Assembly (NCBI GenBank): GCA_010909165.1
Contig: MU008198.1
Location: forward strand, 1-64,000
Reading direction: 5' to 3'
DNA length: 64,000 nucleotides
Source: Anthoceros angustus
Lineage: Eukaryota; Streptophyta; Anthocerotopsida; Anthocerotales; Anthocerotaceae
The translations under genes and the position numbers were made by a program. Shown piece after piece: positions 10,450 through 21,377 of this stretch. How positions within the stretch are numbered: position 1 is the first letter of the stretch; each line of letters starts with the position of its first letter. The notes beneath the pieces were generated by a model, which had not been told where the DNA came from, did not search any database, and saw only the letters and a list, made by a program, of their open reading frames with translations.

Positions 10450-12647
10450 ATGAGGATATTGCCTTTGTTGCCCCTGGCGGCCGTGGCCACGGTGGTGCTC
10501 TGCTTGCTGGCGTTCCAGGTGGATGGATCTATTCACGTGTATAAGGATGCCAAGTTCACCAAAAAGGCCAACGCCGGGAACACATACGTGTTCTACGGCG
10601 GTAGCGAGGGTCTTTACAGATCCAAGCCGAGGGAAGGGTCATCCAACGGCGTGTCCAACGGCAAGTCTTACATAAGGTGCTTCCTTACTGTCCTGTGTTG
10701 CACCAGGCTGACATTGGTCTCTGAGGTCGGTCCTTCTTGTTGCGTGGGTTGGTAGATCGGTATTGGACCGGGTCAGGCGGAAGGAAACCTGTTCGGAGCA
10801 GGGGATCAAGCTCGTTCGTTTTGCAGAAGCTGCCTCTGTGGTAGTCCGAGGCAGCTGTCCTGTGCTCACAAGGGTTATAGCTACTGACTCACTTCACGTC
10901 GTTTATGCTCAGATTGCGCAAAGGCCTGGCCTTCAAGAGAAGGCCGGAGATCGCTGGAACGTACAGTGAAACGGAATTCTCGACAGGACTTGTAGAAGCA
11001 GTTATTTTTGAGGTCGGAGACATGGATAAGATCGGGGATACCTTTGAGGTGGGTCAGCGGTCGCTTTGCTGTACTCCTGATTTGGCCAAGGAGAGAGGCT
11101 GCAAGGCTGGATCCGTTATTACGAATCCGCAAGATGGTTGGCCGCATGTTTCTCAGATTCTCTTCGGCTCGAATAAGAACGTGACTGAATTAAGTATTGA
11201 TGAAGAAATCGAGATCCCTAGGACGGGCTTCTACACACTGTACTTCGTTGCTTGTGATAGCAAGCTGGATGGACTGGTCATTTCGGGCCAGACAGATTGG
11301 AAAAATCCAAATGGATATCTGCCTGGGAGGATGGCACCATTTCTGACTTTCTTTGGATTCATGTCAGTGGCATATGTGCTCCTGGGAGTCGTCTGGTTTT
11401 TTCAGTATGTGCGCTTCTGGAAGGATATCTTGCAGCTCCAAAATTGTATCACAGTAGTCATTGCTCTAGGCATGTGTGAGATGTCCATGTGGTACTTTGA
11501 GTATGTCAACTTCAACATAACTGGATACAGGCCTGTTGGTATCACCTTGTGGGCTGTTACCCTTGGTGCTGTTAAGAAGACTGTTTCTCGTCTGCTCATT
11601 TTAGTGGTCTCCATGGGTTATGGGGTTGTGCGACCAACTCTTGGTGGGCTGACCTCGAAGGTCATCTTGTTGGGAGGCACATACTTTTTGGCTGCAGAGT
11701 CTTTGGATGTCGTGGAGAACGTTGGAACTATTAATGACCTGTCTGGGAAGGCTAGACTGTTCTTAGTACTTCCTGTTGCTGTTCTGGATGCATTTTTCAT
11801 TCTATGGATTTTCACATCACTCTCAAGGACTTTGGAGAAACTTCAGGTTTGATACTATCCCCAAGCGACTGCACTTTGCCCCAGATTGTTCAATTGTACA
11901 TGACGCCACATTATGTGATTCTGTCTTCGTTGCTGAGGCTGTCGGTCCTATTGCAGGCGAGGAGGAGGTATGCCAAGCTTGAGTTATATCGGAAATTCAC
12001 AAATTCCCTTGCTGTTGCTGTAGTGATCGCAGTAGCCTGGATAGGGTATGAGGTAAAGATCGTCCCCTTTGTTGTTTGCTACAATAGCCTCCCTCTGATT
12101 CATGACTGGAGGGTGGGGTGTGCTGCTGTGCAGTTGTATTTCAAAGCTACGGATCCCTACAGCCAGCGCTGGAAAAGTGCCTGGATAATCTCCGCGTTTT
12201 GGAATATTTTGACGTTTGTGCTTCTCGGTATTATCTGTGCTCTCTGGGCGCCATCTCAGAATGCAACGAGGTATGTATTGGACTGGTTCTTTGTGTCCGC
12301 TGTAGCCAGGACTGAATTAAGTACTTGAAATTACTCTTTCACTGAAAGTGTGCATCTTGTGGCTGACACAAATGTCCTGTTACCGGTGTTTTCGCTCTGG
12401 TTGTGCTTGGACTTGCTGACAAGATGGTCGTGGTTGGTGGTTTGTGTCCTTCCCCAGGTATGCCTTTTCAGAGGATGTGGCTGAGGACTTCGATGAGGAG
12501 GAAGCAGTGGCATTGGCACCTACAAACTCATCGAAGATCGCTGAGGCTGATAACTTTGCAGCCAAGGCAGAGAAGAAGGAGAAGAAATCCGTCAACACTG
12601 ACGTATTCAGCCTTGAGGATGATCCCGAGGAGGATAAGAGAGAGTAG
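10450..12647 (+). CDS. GPR107/108-like (lung seven-TM) protein
   Basis: Five exons: 10450-10676, 10913-11846, 11957-12052, 12134-12270, 12458-12647; 527 residues, all phases closing. The N terminus is a clear signal peptide (MRILPLLPLAAVATVV...) followed by a luminal domain with paired cysteines near CCTPDLAKERGC. Seven hydrophobic helices follow, including PFLTFFGFMSVAYVLLGVVW, the family hallmark MSMWYFEYVNFN, and GYGVVRPTLGG. After them come LELYRKFTN and TDPYSQRWKSAWIISAFWN. The acidic C tail is short. These match the plant members of the family (candidate GPCR-like CAND6/7). Related proteins act in the Golgi/endosomal system, and signalling through G proteins is debated. Called by family resemblance with high confidence. 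Confidence 0.93.
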
Positions 12648-13682
12648 GCAATACATTCTGCAGCGTAGTGCAACGTATATATTCTGCTCCGTACTCCGTA
12701 TTCCTCCGGGAGGAACATTCTTCTATCGGCGAGTTATCATCGGGGGTGCAAGACGGTGTTCCCTCCGAATATAGGTTAACCATTTGAGATGACGGGATCA
12801 TCCGAGGTAGGACTTTACGTTTGTACCGGTATACAGGACTCATGTCCTCGTAGAGTATCTATTTGCAAGGTAGCGAGCTCCTGGATTGTCTCTGTCCCAA
12901 GTAGAGGCATTGATGAAGGTTTTGTGCTCCTTGAGGCAGTAGTGATCTATTCAATCAACAATTCTTCCCTCCTAGTTTGTGTCTCACATTTCTCATTCGA
13001 TTTGGGCTCCCCTTCTGTTTCATTTGCATTCTGCTTCCTTCACCACATAGCACAGACTTGGTGAACCCAACCATCTGTACTCTTTGCGTCGTCCCGCACC
13101 ATTGTCGGTGGGAGTGTCAGTTGAAGGCAATGGGAGGAGTGATGAGACGGGCACCCGATCCGAAATATCCACCTGATTCCGAGGCGGGGGCAGGGGGTGA
13201 GATGATTCTTGTAAGGCTAGGCAAGCGTGAAGAGGTCGGAGGCCATGTGGCCTGCGGTTCTCGAGGATAATGCAGCAATTTCTTACCATTATCGTGCAGG
13301 TTGAGGAACGTGATGGCGAAATTGTTGCGCCGCACATTCCGGGCGGCTCCGACATAGGACATTGCGAAGTGCCATCCCAGGCTGAGTGGCTGTCCAATGC
13401 CAGACGGTTCCACCGTAGACTCATCCACAATAAATTAGCGTCGGCCATGGCCACAATGTATTCCACCTCATTTCGATCGTCTGCGCCAACGCGTTGGTTT
13501 CTCGGTATTGTCATTGCTTTTACAACGCCCATTTCTGTTCCCCGCTTGTCTCTCTCCTGCGGCATGCCGGCTGTTTAGGGGTTGGAACTGGGACTTGCGG
13601 TGATGGCCTTTCCCTGCAGCTGAGGATTTCAATTTAGGCTCGATTTGCATGTCCTTCTCATGCGAGACAAGAATCTGTTCGT
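12648..13682. other. Intergenic
   Basis: Contains the 3' flank of the seven-TM gene and the promoter of the peroxiredoxin-like gene. The two unrelated ORFs on opposite strands around 13020-13578 overlap each other and show no motifs, so I do not call them. Confidence 0.45.
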
Positions 13683-15157
13683 ATGGCAGGAGGTGCGCAA
13701 CCTAAGAAACAGTCACTTCAGTCGGCCAGGTTTCTCAATTCTTGGCCTCGCAGGTTGCCCAGGTCCTCCTTCTTCGCTGCTGGAAGTGGTGGCCTTCTCC
13801 GCCAACCGAATCGAATTTCACGAGTCCAAGCACCTTACAGACTAGAAGTACGAGCTGCGCGGATGGAATCCAAAGCTGTGCCTCTGACGTCTAGGGCACC
13901 GGAATTTGAGGTGGATTGGACTTTGCTGTTGCCTGTCTGTGTCAATTGTGTCCCTTGGTTTTGCTTTGATTAGTGACACGGAAAACGTCGTGCAGCTCGA
14001 AGAGCCTCTGACGCAGAAGGTGTGGACACTTGAGGATTTTGAAGCATATCCAGCCTTGCTGGTAGGCTTTCCAATCAAACTTTGGTAGCTGTCTTTGGTA
14101 AATTACCGTTCCTGGTCATGTGTGAAAATGGCTGACCAAGGCGCTGGTCTTTGCAGGTCATGTTCATTTGCAACCACTGCCCTTTTGTTGTGCACTTGAA
14201 AGAAGACCTTGTGAAATTCGCCAATGAGTACATCCCTGTGCGTGTCCTTACCTTTGCACACTGCTGCAAGTTGCCAGGATGAGTAGGACTCAAGTGATTG
14301 TGGCGCTTTTGTGGTGCAGAAGGGCTTGGCTGTGGTCGCCATCTCCTCCAATTCTGTGAAGACGCATCCTCAGGTATGACATTGTCTCGTGTCTACCACA
14401 TGTCCAAGCAGTTTCATCTAGTCGCTGTATTTCGAACATTTGGCTGCCTGGGGGTGTACTTCAGGATGGTCCAGAGGTGATGGCTCAGGAAGCGACACAC
14501 TACAAGTACCCCTTTCCCTATCTTTACGACAAGGTACGTTTGCTCCTCGAAACTGGACTTGCCAAGGCCAACTGGAAAGCAAACCTGTGCTTGTGCCAAT
14601 TAAGTGCGATCGTGCACTGAGACAATTCCCTCTGGTGTGCAGACTCAAGAAGTTGCAAAATCCTATGGAGCAGTCTGCACTCCTGATTTCTTCCTCTACA
14701 AGAAGGTAGTGTGAGAGGCAGTGATTGGATTGCTCGCTTTGTATTTGTGGACTTTCACCCACGAGTGAAGCTCATTGGCAGGATGGAAGACGGCCTTTTG
14801 AACTCGCCTATCATGGACGCTTTGATGATTCGCGGCCAAGAAGCAGCATACCAATTACTGGCAGGTGATGACTCCTCTCCATCCCCTGCGAAATCAACTG
14901 TATACCAGATGACGGTACATACTTTAAGGCGTATCCTGCTCTGATTGCTCTTGACAGAGATTTGAGAGGCGCAGTGGACTGTGTACTTTCGGGCAGGCCT
15001 GTACATATTGCACAAAATCCCAGGTGAGAAATTTCGAGACGGACTGGACCTTTCTGTGAAATCTTTACTTGGAGCGGGTTTGGCAGGGGGGGATGGTTAA
15101 TTTGTCGCGTGAATATTCTGCAGCATCGGGTGCAGCATCAAGTGGGAGCCCCACTAG
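13683..15157 (+). CDS. Peroxiredoxin-like (AhpC/TSA) thioredoxin-fold protein
   Basis: Nine small exons: 13683-13910, 13996-14061, 14157-14237, 14320-14373, 14465-14533, 14643-14705, 14782-14864, 14958-15023, 15124-15157; 247 residues. The first ~60 residues are Arg/Ser-rich and read as an organelle presequence. The core then follows the bacterial-type PRX-like family: VPLTSRAPEFE, VMFICNHCPFVVHL with a CxxC at C103/C106, GLAVVAISSNSVKTHPQ, YPFPYLYDK, CTPDFFLY, FDDSRP, and a C-terminal SIGCSIKW. It probably acts as a thiol oxidoreductase or peroxidase in plastids or mitochondria; the substrate is unknown. The exon 1/2 junction works only with the acceptor at 13995, because the nearer AG at 13972 would put a stop in frame. 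Confidence 0.92.
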
Positions 15158-15356
15158 GTTCAACCGCAGGCCGGCAACTTTTGCGTCAGTAGGAACTGTG
15201 ACAACGGGAAGGAACTCAGAATCTTCTCTCAAAATTTTCCGTGTACCTACATGTAGTCTTGAAAAGCTTTAAGTAATTTTGAAAAGAGAAGGGTTTACGA
15301 ATTGGCAACTACAAGACAAAAAATAACTATCAGCCTTTATGCTACTACAAAAACCT

Positions 15357-17189
15357 TCAGCCGCTCATAAGCAGACGCCAAGATCGAAATGAAGAGTCGG
15401 CCTCAGCTGCATGCATTGCACACACAAAAGTGTAAAAATTGAATCGAGCAGAGCAACAAGTGAGGTCATCCTGACTGTTACCTGTGAAAGAGGGGGACCA
15501 TTGTGCAGGAACATTGAGCTCTGATTCAACTGCTGCTTTTGCGGCAGCTATGCCGCAGCCCACAGCTTCTAAAACGTGACCAGGGCTCCCTGTAAGGACA
15601 GAGAGAGCCCCAGCCACCAAGCAGTCCCCAGCTCCACTCAAGCTTACAACAGAAGCTGGCAGAGCAGGGAAATGGTACGAGAATACTTGTCCTTCACGCC
15701 GTCCTGGAGGAAGGCTACGGAGCGGGCGCAAAGTGCAGAGAACTGCACCGTGATGACTCAAAGTTAAGACAACATACTGCACGCCTTCCGCCAGCACAGT
15801 TCTTATGGCGTGCTGCAGTTCATACATAACAGACTCTACCCTGCTGTGACGGGAAAGCGCTGGGTCATGAGGCAGCTTTTGTGCATCAGGACTGAGAGCT
15901 TCAGCCATGGCCACCAGTTCAGCCTCATTGGGGGAGACATATGTTATCTGCCAAGTGCCCGACTAGGTGTCAGCTCCAAACCCAACAAATGCTCCACCCT
16001 CACAGGGCAACAAGAAGGACCAATTACGAAGCTCCAGTGCGAACTCACAAATTTGAGAAGCTTTGCAGCCCGTTGGCATTTTGCAACTGATACCGGTTCA
16101 AACCAGACAGGAACATTTGCCTCGTATGCCACTGCACAGCCCAAGCTCGAGACATCAGCAGGATGAGCAGTGCATGCACGCGTGATGAACACAAGTAGTC
16201 CTTCAAGGACTTACTCCTGCAAGTGACTTCCAGAGTCTCTGGAACAAGATTGGCATCGACCATCACTATTGAAGCAGATGTTATCTTCCCAGAAAACTTT
16301 TGTATCCATGCTGGAGTAAGGTGCTTCTCCTGCAACGCATGAGCGGAACAGCCATCAGTCACAGGTAAACTACATGCTCTGCAAGCATAAGGCCTGAAGG
16401 AACTTACAACTGTCTGCACGTCTGCCACAGCAGCTTGTAATTCCCCTTGCCTGTCAAACACGGCAGAAACAACGGGTGTCGAAGCTCCTGCGTGTCTGCA
16501 AATTCCTGGCCCTCCCCCCCCAAGTCAGAGATATGCCACTCCCTGCACTCCAACTACATTCTGCAGACACTTCAGTGCATGTGCATTACCGTCCACCGAG
16601 AGCCCAAGTGACCTCCAATGTGCGACAAGCTCATCTCCTGCACCCAACTCCCATCAACTCACGTGTTCTGCACCCAGGGTTACAAGAACGAGTAAAACCC
16701 TTTCTCTGAAAGCACACCTGCCATGTCCTCCCCAACCACACTGATAAGAAAGGGCTTGGAATTCAGCCGAGCCATACACTCCGCAACGTTTCTCCCAACC
16801 CCACCTCGGTGATACAGCACCTGCACAGCGGCACCCTCCAGTCAGCCTGCCCTGCAGCTCTCCCTTGAAAACAGTGAAACATCCCTTGCATGCTCACCCG
16901 GCCAGGCGTTGTGGTTCCACGCAACAAATGGTCAGAATTAGGCTTAGCGTGTATGTCCAGAACCATAGCCCCAACCACCACGGGAATCCTTGGCTCGAGC
17001 TGCAGCCCATCCGAGCCCTCGGTGGCCTGCAATTGCAGCTTTCACAACGCGTGTCACAGGGATCTCGCTCGTCACGAGCATGGACAGATGCAGCAGGCTC
17101 CAAAAGATGTCTCTCACCGTGCAGTTCGAGGGCGAAGGTGACGAGCAGAGATGACGCGCGATCACGCTCACCCTTCTACTGCTGCCCAT
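15357..17189 (-). CDS. PUKI: Pseudouridine kinase (PfkB family)
   Basis: Nine exons: 17189-17118, 17026-16898, 16820-16718, 16637-16590, 16487-16408, 16329-16215, 16131-16049, 15947-15482, 15406-15357; 381 residues, all phases closing. It phosphorylates pseudouridine to pseudouridine 5'-phosphate for RNA-nucleoside breakdown; in Arabidopsis this step is peroxisomal. Visible motifs are VVVGAMVLDIHAKP, HRGGVGRNVAECMARL, SVVGEDMAGDEL, TPVVSAVFD, ASIVMVDANL, VPVWFEPVSVAK, TYVSPNEAEL, and the PfkB signature SLSGAGDCL with the catalytic GAGD near residue 314. The first exon contains RVSVIARHL (residues 6-14), an exact fit to the PTS2 peroxisomal signal R-[LVI]-x5-H-L. It converges on the peroxiredoxin-like gene with only about 200 bp between stops. 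The last intron is in frame, so retention would still end at 15357. Confidence 0.93.
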
Positions 17190-19224
17190 CGTGTCCTGGA
17201 AGCATGCCTTCGCGAGGCAGCGAAGAAGAATAAAACGGTTTAACCCATATTGTTTTTAGATGCTGCGCTGCGCTGGTAAATATACTGAAGTCTTCACGCA
17301 ATTATTGAAATTTCGATTACAGTCCTTTCCCGTGGTAGATTTCCCAACCTGTTGGCTCGTGTTTAACGTGGCCCATAGTCAACGTTGATGCTGTGTAATC
17401 CATGCCTACATGCTTTGGTCCACGCTGTGATCCACTAAGAAGCCAGTTCCTGTACGGACGATCACGTGATCCGATGCCCCGTCTCTCATAACATTGCGGT
17501 GTGAAGGTCTCGGTAGCGGGAGGGACTCTGGCGTGCCACAAATCTTTAGCGATGAGTGATGGAATTAAGAACAGTTCGAAGCGGTGTTGGACCCGTGTGT
17601 GTGTGTACATCACCTGGCCCCCCGATGGGGTGTGCATGGTGCGAATACGCAGCTTATTATGTGGATCATGTGTGTCGCGCGAAGGCCCGCATGATTGCCC
17701 ATACACTACCATCCATCCAGACCCGGCAGCCCCTCAGAAACGGAAGACAACGTGGTCACCCACCAGCAAAACATACACATGTGCATCAACCCTCCTGGTA
17801 TGCTGAAAGTGCCAACCAACCCTTTCTACGGTTTCGGAATCGGGAAGTGGAGATATAACCCATATTGTCCGGGTAGACTGTAACCCCTGCAATATAATTG
17901 CATCTGTCCACGTTAGGCTTGGCCTTCCTGAGTAAGTCAAGGCTCCGGGTTGTTCATGAGCATGGGACGGTGGATGACCATATGGCTGGGCATAGTAACA
18001 GCTGCCCTATGCCGGCCGTCCACCGTGTACGAGACTTAAACCACATGGTCTCTGACTGTGGAGGAGCTGAGCAGTCCTCCGCATGTACTTGGGTTAGAGC
18101 TGGTGGGGTGGAAACCTCTGGCTGGGCTAGTAATGGTTGAGAGAACGCCTGAGGATATCGCCGTCCATGTGCAAGGACGAAACGATACTTCCAAAGGTAC
18201 GGCTCTGACCGGAATGGGCCCTAGCTGGCAGCAGAGGAAATCCGCTAGGAAGCGGCGCCCCCTGAATCTGCACAAGAATCCAAACCCTCGAGCATGAGCA
18301 TCCCTCCCTGACGCTGGAAGTGCCACCCACCATTTTAGGTCGAGGGTTTGGGTTCTTGTGCAGATAAAGGCCGCCATAAAGGCCACTCTGAGAGACCCAC
18401 GGCGTGATTAATGCATCTCATGTCAGACCTCTCGGCGCGTCAACCAGTGACGGAGGCATCAAAATGTGACGCATCTCAAAGGCGCTTCGAATAAAATCTC
18501 AAAAACCACAAGAACCGAACCCTCAAGCACATCTGTGCACCCTGGACACTGGACGTGCCAACCCCTCCCCCCTTTTACGTTCTAAATTCCAAGACAGCCT
18601 TGGATGAGGCCATCCGGGTTAAGATTAATCCGGGTGGGTACTGCCTGTCCGAAATACAGTCACATGTCGTGGCTTAAATCTCAATACCAAACCTGTCTGG
18701 TATTGAATCGCGCAACTCTTAGCCTGCAGTGCGTGCATGGGTCTGACCCGCCAGGTGGCGGTGCCCCATCCATCGCAGCTTGAAGTATGCGCGCACCTTG
18801 GACGCTGGAAGTGCCACCCCCTCCCCCAATCCCTTTTGAACAATGTGCTCTCTCTGAGGCTTCAAAGGGAGAGCTCGCCAGTGGAATCTCCGCGTCTCGT
18901 CAAACCAGTAGTGGGACTTTGTCACCCGCCTCTATGGGCCTTTTAACGAAAGGCTTCAAATGAAACGTTGCCAGTAAACGTTGCCCCATTTTACGTTCTA
19001 AATTCCTTGACTGCTGCCTTAGATGAGGTCATTCTGGGACATGCTTCAAATGGGACTATATGCTCCTCAGCTTACTACATATTCGCATCTGTATGCGTAT
19101 GTGCTGGCTTCCTGGAAACACCTGACCGGCTGCTCGCCCGGATATGGGCGGCCAGCGCACCCAGTCCTGTGAAAGTCGTTGGTCCCAGGGGGCGAGGTAG
19201 AGCCCTAGCGCGAGGCCGCAAGGA
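17190..19224. other. Gene-poor region with degraded dispersed repeats
   Basis: No coding evidence. Short motifs recur across it. Variants of gctggaagtgccaccc occur near 17800, 18312, 18548 and 18806. A block with ttttacgttctaaattcc followed by a gatgaggycat string occurs near 18573 and 18989. These look like remnants of one repeat family. A hairpin-forming inverted repeat is listed separately. Confidence 0.5.
18266..18365. repeat. Inverted repeat, 26-bp arms
   Basis: The left arm (18266-18291, containing ctgcacaagaatccaaaccc) and right arm (18340-18365, containing gggtttgggttcttgtgcag) are reverse complements with one mismatch. The loop is 48 bp. It could be a small mobile-element end pair or a foldback transcript precursor. 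There is no coding frame. Confidence 0.85.
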
Positions 19225-20289
19225 GAGGATCCACGCGGAGCCGGACCCCGTGCGCTACAACGAGTTCTACCTCGCGCAGCTCCGGGAGCTCCTCTCCGCC
19301 TACGGCCCGGTGTCGGAAATCTGGCTGGTACCCCCGGGTTCAAGGGCTCCCACAGCCCGAAAACGAAGTACCTGCTCCAAGAATGGGTCGCCGTGGTGCG
19401 CCAGCTCCAGCCCGACGCCAGCGTCTTCTCCGACGCCGGCCCCGACGTGAGGTGGGCCGGGAACGAGGCCGGCATCGCGGGCTCCACTGCCTGGTCCATT
19501 ATCAACCGCTCCAGCCTCGCCATCGGAGCCGTGGACGTGGAATACCTCGACGCCGGGGACGAAGACGGCATCGACTGCGTTCCCCCGGAGTGCGATGTGT
19601 CCTTCAGGCCCGGCTGGTTCTGGCACGCCGGCGAGAGCCCCAAGCCGCTCCCCGCCCTGCTCTCCATCTACTACCAGTCGGTGGCACGGAACTGCATGCT
19701 GGTCCTCAACGTGCCTCCCAACAAGGACGGAGTCTTGGGCAAGGACGACGTCCGCGCCGTCCAGGAGCTGAGATCCACCGTCCGCTCCATCTTCACGTGC
19801 AATCTTGCTGCTTCAGCTAACGTCACCGCCAGTACCGCCAGTACCGCCAGGCCGGGGCTACAATCCCAGCCCGAGCAGGTGCTGAAGGAGGACCTCGCAA
19901 CCTACTGGGCCGCGGACGCGCGCTCCTCTGCTGAATCTGTTGAGCTCGACTTGGGCAAGGTGAAGAGCCTCAATGTCGCCAGGATCGAAGAGCCCGTCGC
20001 TTTGGGCCAGCGCGTGAAGCGCTTCAGCATCCGGGTTAGGGCTGACGTAGAGGACGCTGGGTGGACGACGGTTGCTTCCGGCACCACCGTCGGCTACAAG
20101 AGGCTGCTGAAGTTTCCGCTCGTGGAAGCAAGGTTCGTCCGACTAACCGTCGACGCAGCCCGGAGCTGCCCCTTGATTGAGTCCTTCGGGCTGTATCTGG
20201 ATCGTGTGAGTCGTGACGACGTTGCGGGCCACTATGCTTTGTCATCATGGAGCTCCGGGATGCTGAAACAGACAAGTCTTGGTAAGTAG
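19225..20289 (+). pseudogene. Alpha-L-fucosidase (GH29), truncated and frameshifted
   Basis: The C-terminal two thirds of a plant-type GH29 alpha-L-fucosidase, which removes fucose from cell-wall glycans. Recognisable pieces are YNEFYLAQLRELLSAYG (frame 2), then in frame 1 VFSDAGPDVRW, GSTAWSIINRS, PPECDVSFRPGWFWH, SVARNCMLVLNVPP, and a C-terminal discoidin-like region (QRVKRFSIRVRA, VASGTTVGYKRLLKFP). The N-terminal ~170 residues of the family are absent upstream. A frameshift lies between EIW (about 19321) and GFKGS (about 19340): the expected WLDG is replaced by a 5-bp longer string, losing the aspartate that aligns with the GH29 nucleophile. A 3' copy starting at 19393 is open for 298 codons to the stop at 20289. 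An assembly error at the C5G3 run is possible but would not supply the missing N terminus. Confidence 0.85.
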
Positions 20290-21377
20290 TTATTAGAAGA
20301 ATCGGTTAGCGCAGATACGTCATCATAATGTGAACATGGAGAAAGGCACGAAAACGATGTCACGATGCGATAACGAGGTTAGAGCACATCACAACAGTTG
20401 CATGGAACACATGTCGATCGGTTTGGGTTGGGGGCAGCGCACACCTGGTCACATTGGTCGCGGGAGCATGTAGAAGGGAGGGCGACCGCGTACCGGCAGC
20501 AGTCCGCTTCCAGTCGGTAGGAGGCTGAAAGGCGACAACATGTACATGTCAGAAGGAGCCTGTACACGATATCTAAGGAGCTGGTGATGAAGGGAACCTT
20601 GGAGAAGGAGATGGCTGCTGCGTCATAGATGCGATGTACAATGTACCGCAACAGCCAACAGCTGCCGGCCCACTGGACGCTTACAAGTAAAACAAGCGTC
20701 GCTGGGAAGGTCAATCAAGCGACAGCCTGCCTGTCGGGGAGCCGACCTCAACGAAACCGCGAAGCTGGTAGGTGACCAGGCAAACATCACCGGAGCTGGC
20801 AGCTGCAGCTCCGATTGAATGCTCCACATTTTACGAGACCTGCCGGCCACGCTGACGCGAGGGAAGCCTCACGCAACAGCCGTGGATTTGGCTTCCATAA
20901 CGAAATGCGGCTAGAGAGCCTCTGCTCCTGATCAATTGCTGCTGATGATGAGGGCCGCCGGACAGCGAGACCTCAACAGTGTTGCAACCTCCATCCCTGT
21001 CCGGAAGCTCCCACTGCACACGAGGGCAATGCGGTTTGCGTGTCCTCCTGGCACCCTGTCCCAGCCACAGTGCAAGATGAGAGGTATAAATCCGAGCTTG
21101 CCCTTACTGTACAGACGCTGATCCACATCTCTCCTTGCCGCATCCCGCAGCCTTACATAAGCCCGGGACGTCTGCAGGAATCGCCGGAGTCCGCCATCGG
21201 AACTAGTGCTCCTGCAAATCTGCAACTCCAGAAATTTTAGGTTGTGTGCATGTGCATGCGCGTGCCGAGCCACCAGATCTTGGCCAAGCAATCCATTCTC
21301 CGGCCTGCCATAGCTGGGAACTTGCATCATACTCAATTCTCGAAGCTTGGAGGAGAAGGCGGGAATCAAGAAACTCG
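20290..21377. other. Intergenic
   Basis: No supported gene. Opposite-strand ORFs around 20379-21369 have no motifs. The right end is the presumed promoter and 5' UTR of the glyoxal oxidase gene. Confidence 0.45.

Noticed and set aside
13906..14088. Signal-peptide-like start MRWIGLCCCLSVSIV for the peroxiredoxin-like gene
   Set aside because: It is the translated first intron. The spliced exon 1 gives the family sequence VPLTSRAPEFE instead.
16499..16590. Extra coding segment in pseudouridine kinase across the C8 run
   Set aside because: Reading through shifts frame at the homopolymer; the acceptor just before GASTPVVSAVFD (exon start 16487) closes the frame cleanly.
19393..20289. Intact alpha-L-fucosidase gene
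   Set aside because: The open frame lacks the N-terminal catalytic third, and the upstream homologous piece is in another frame with the WLDG motif destroyed.
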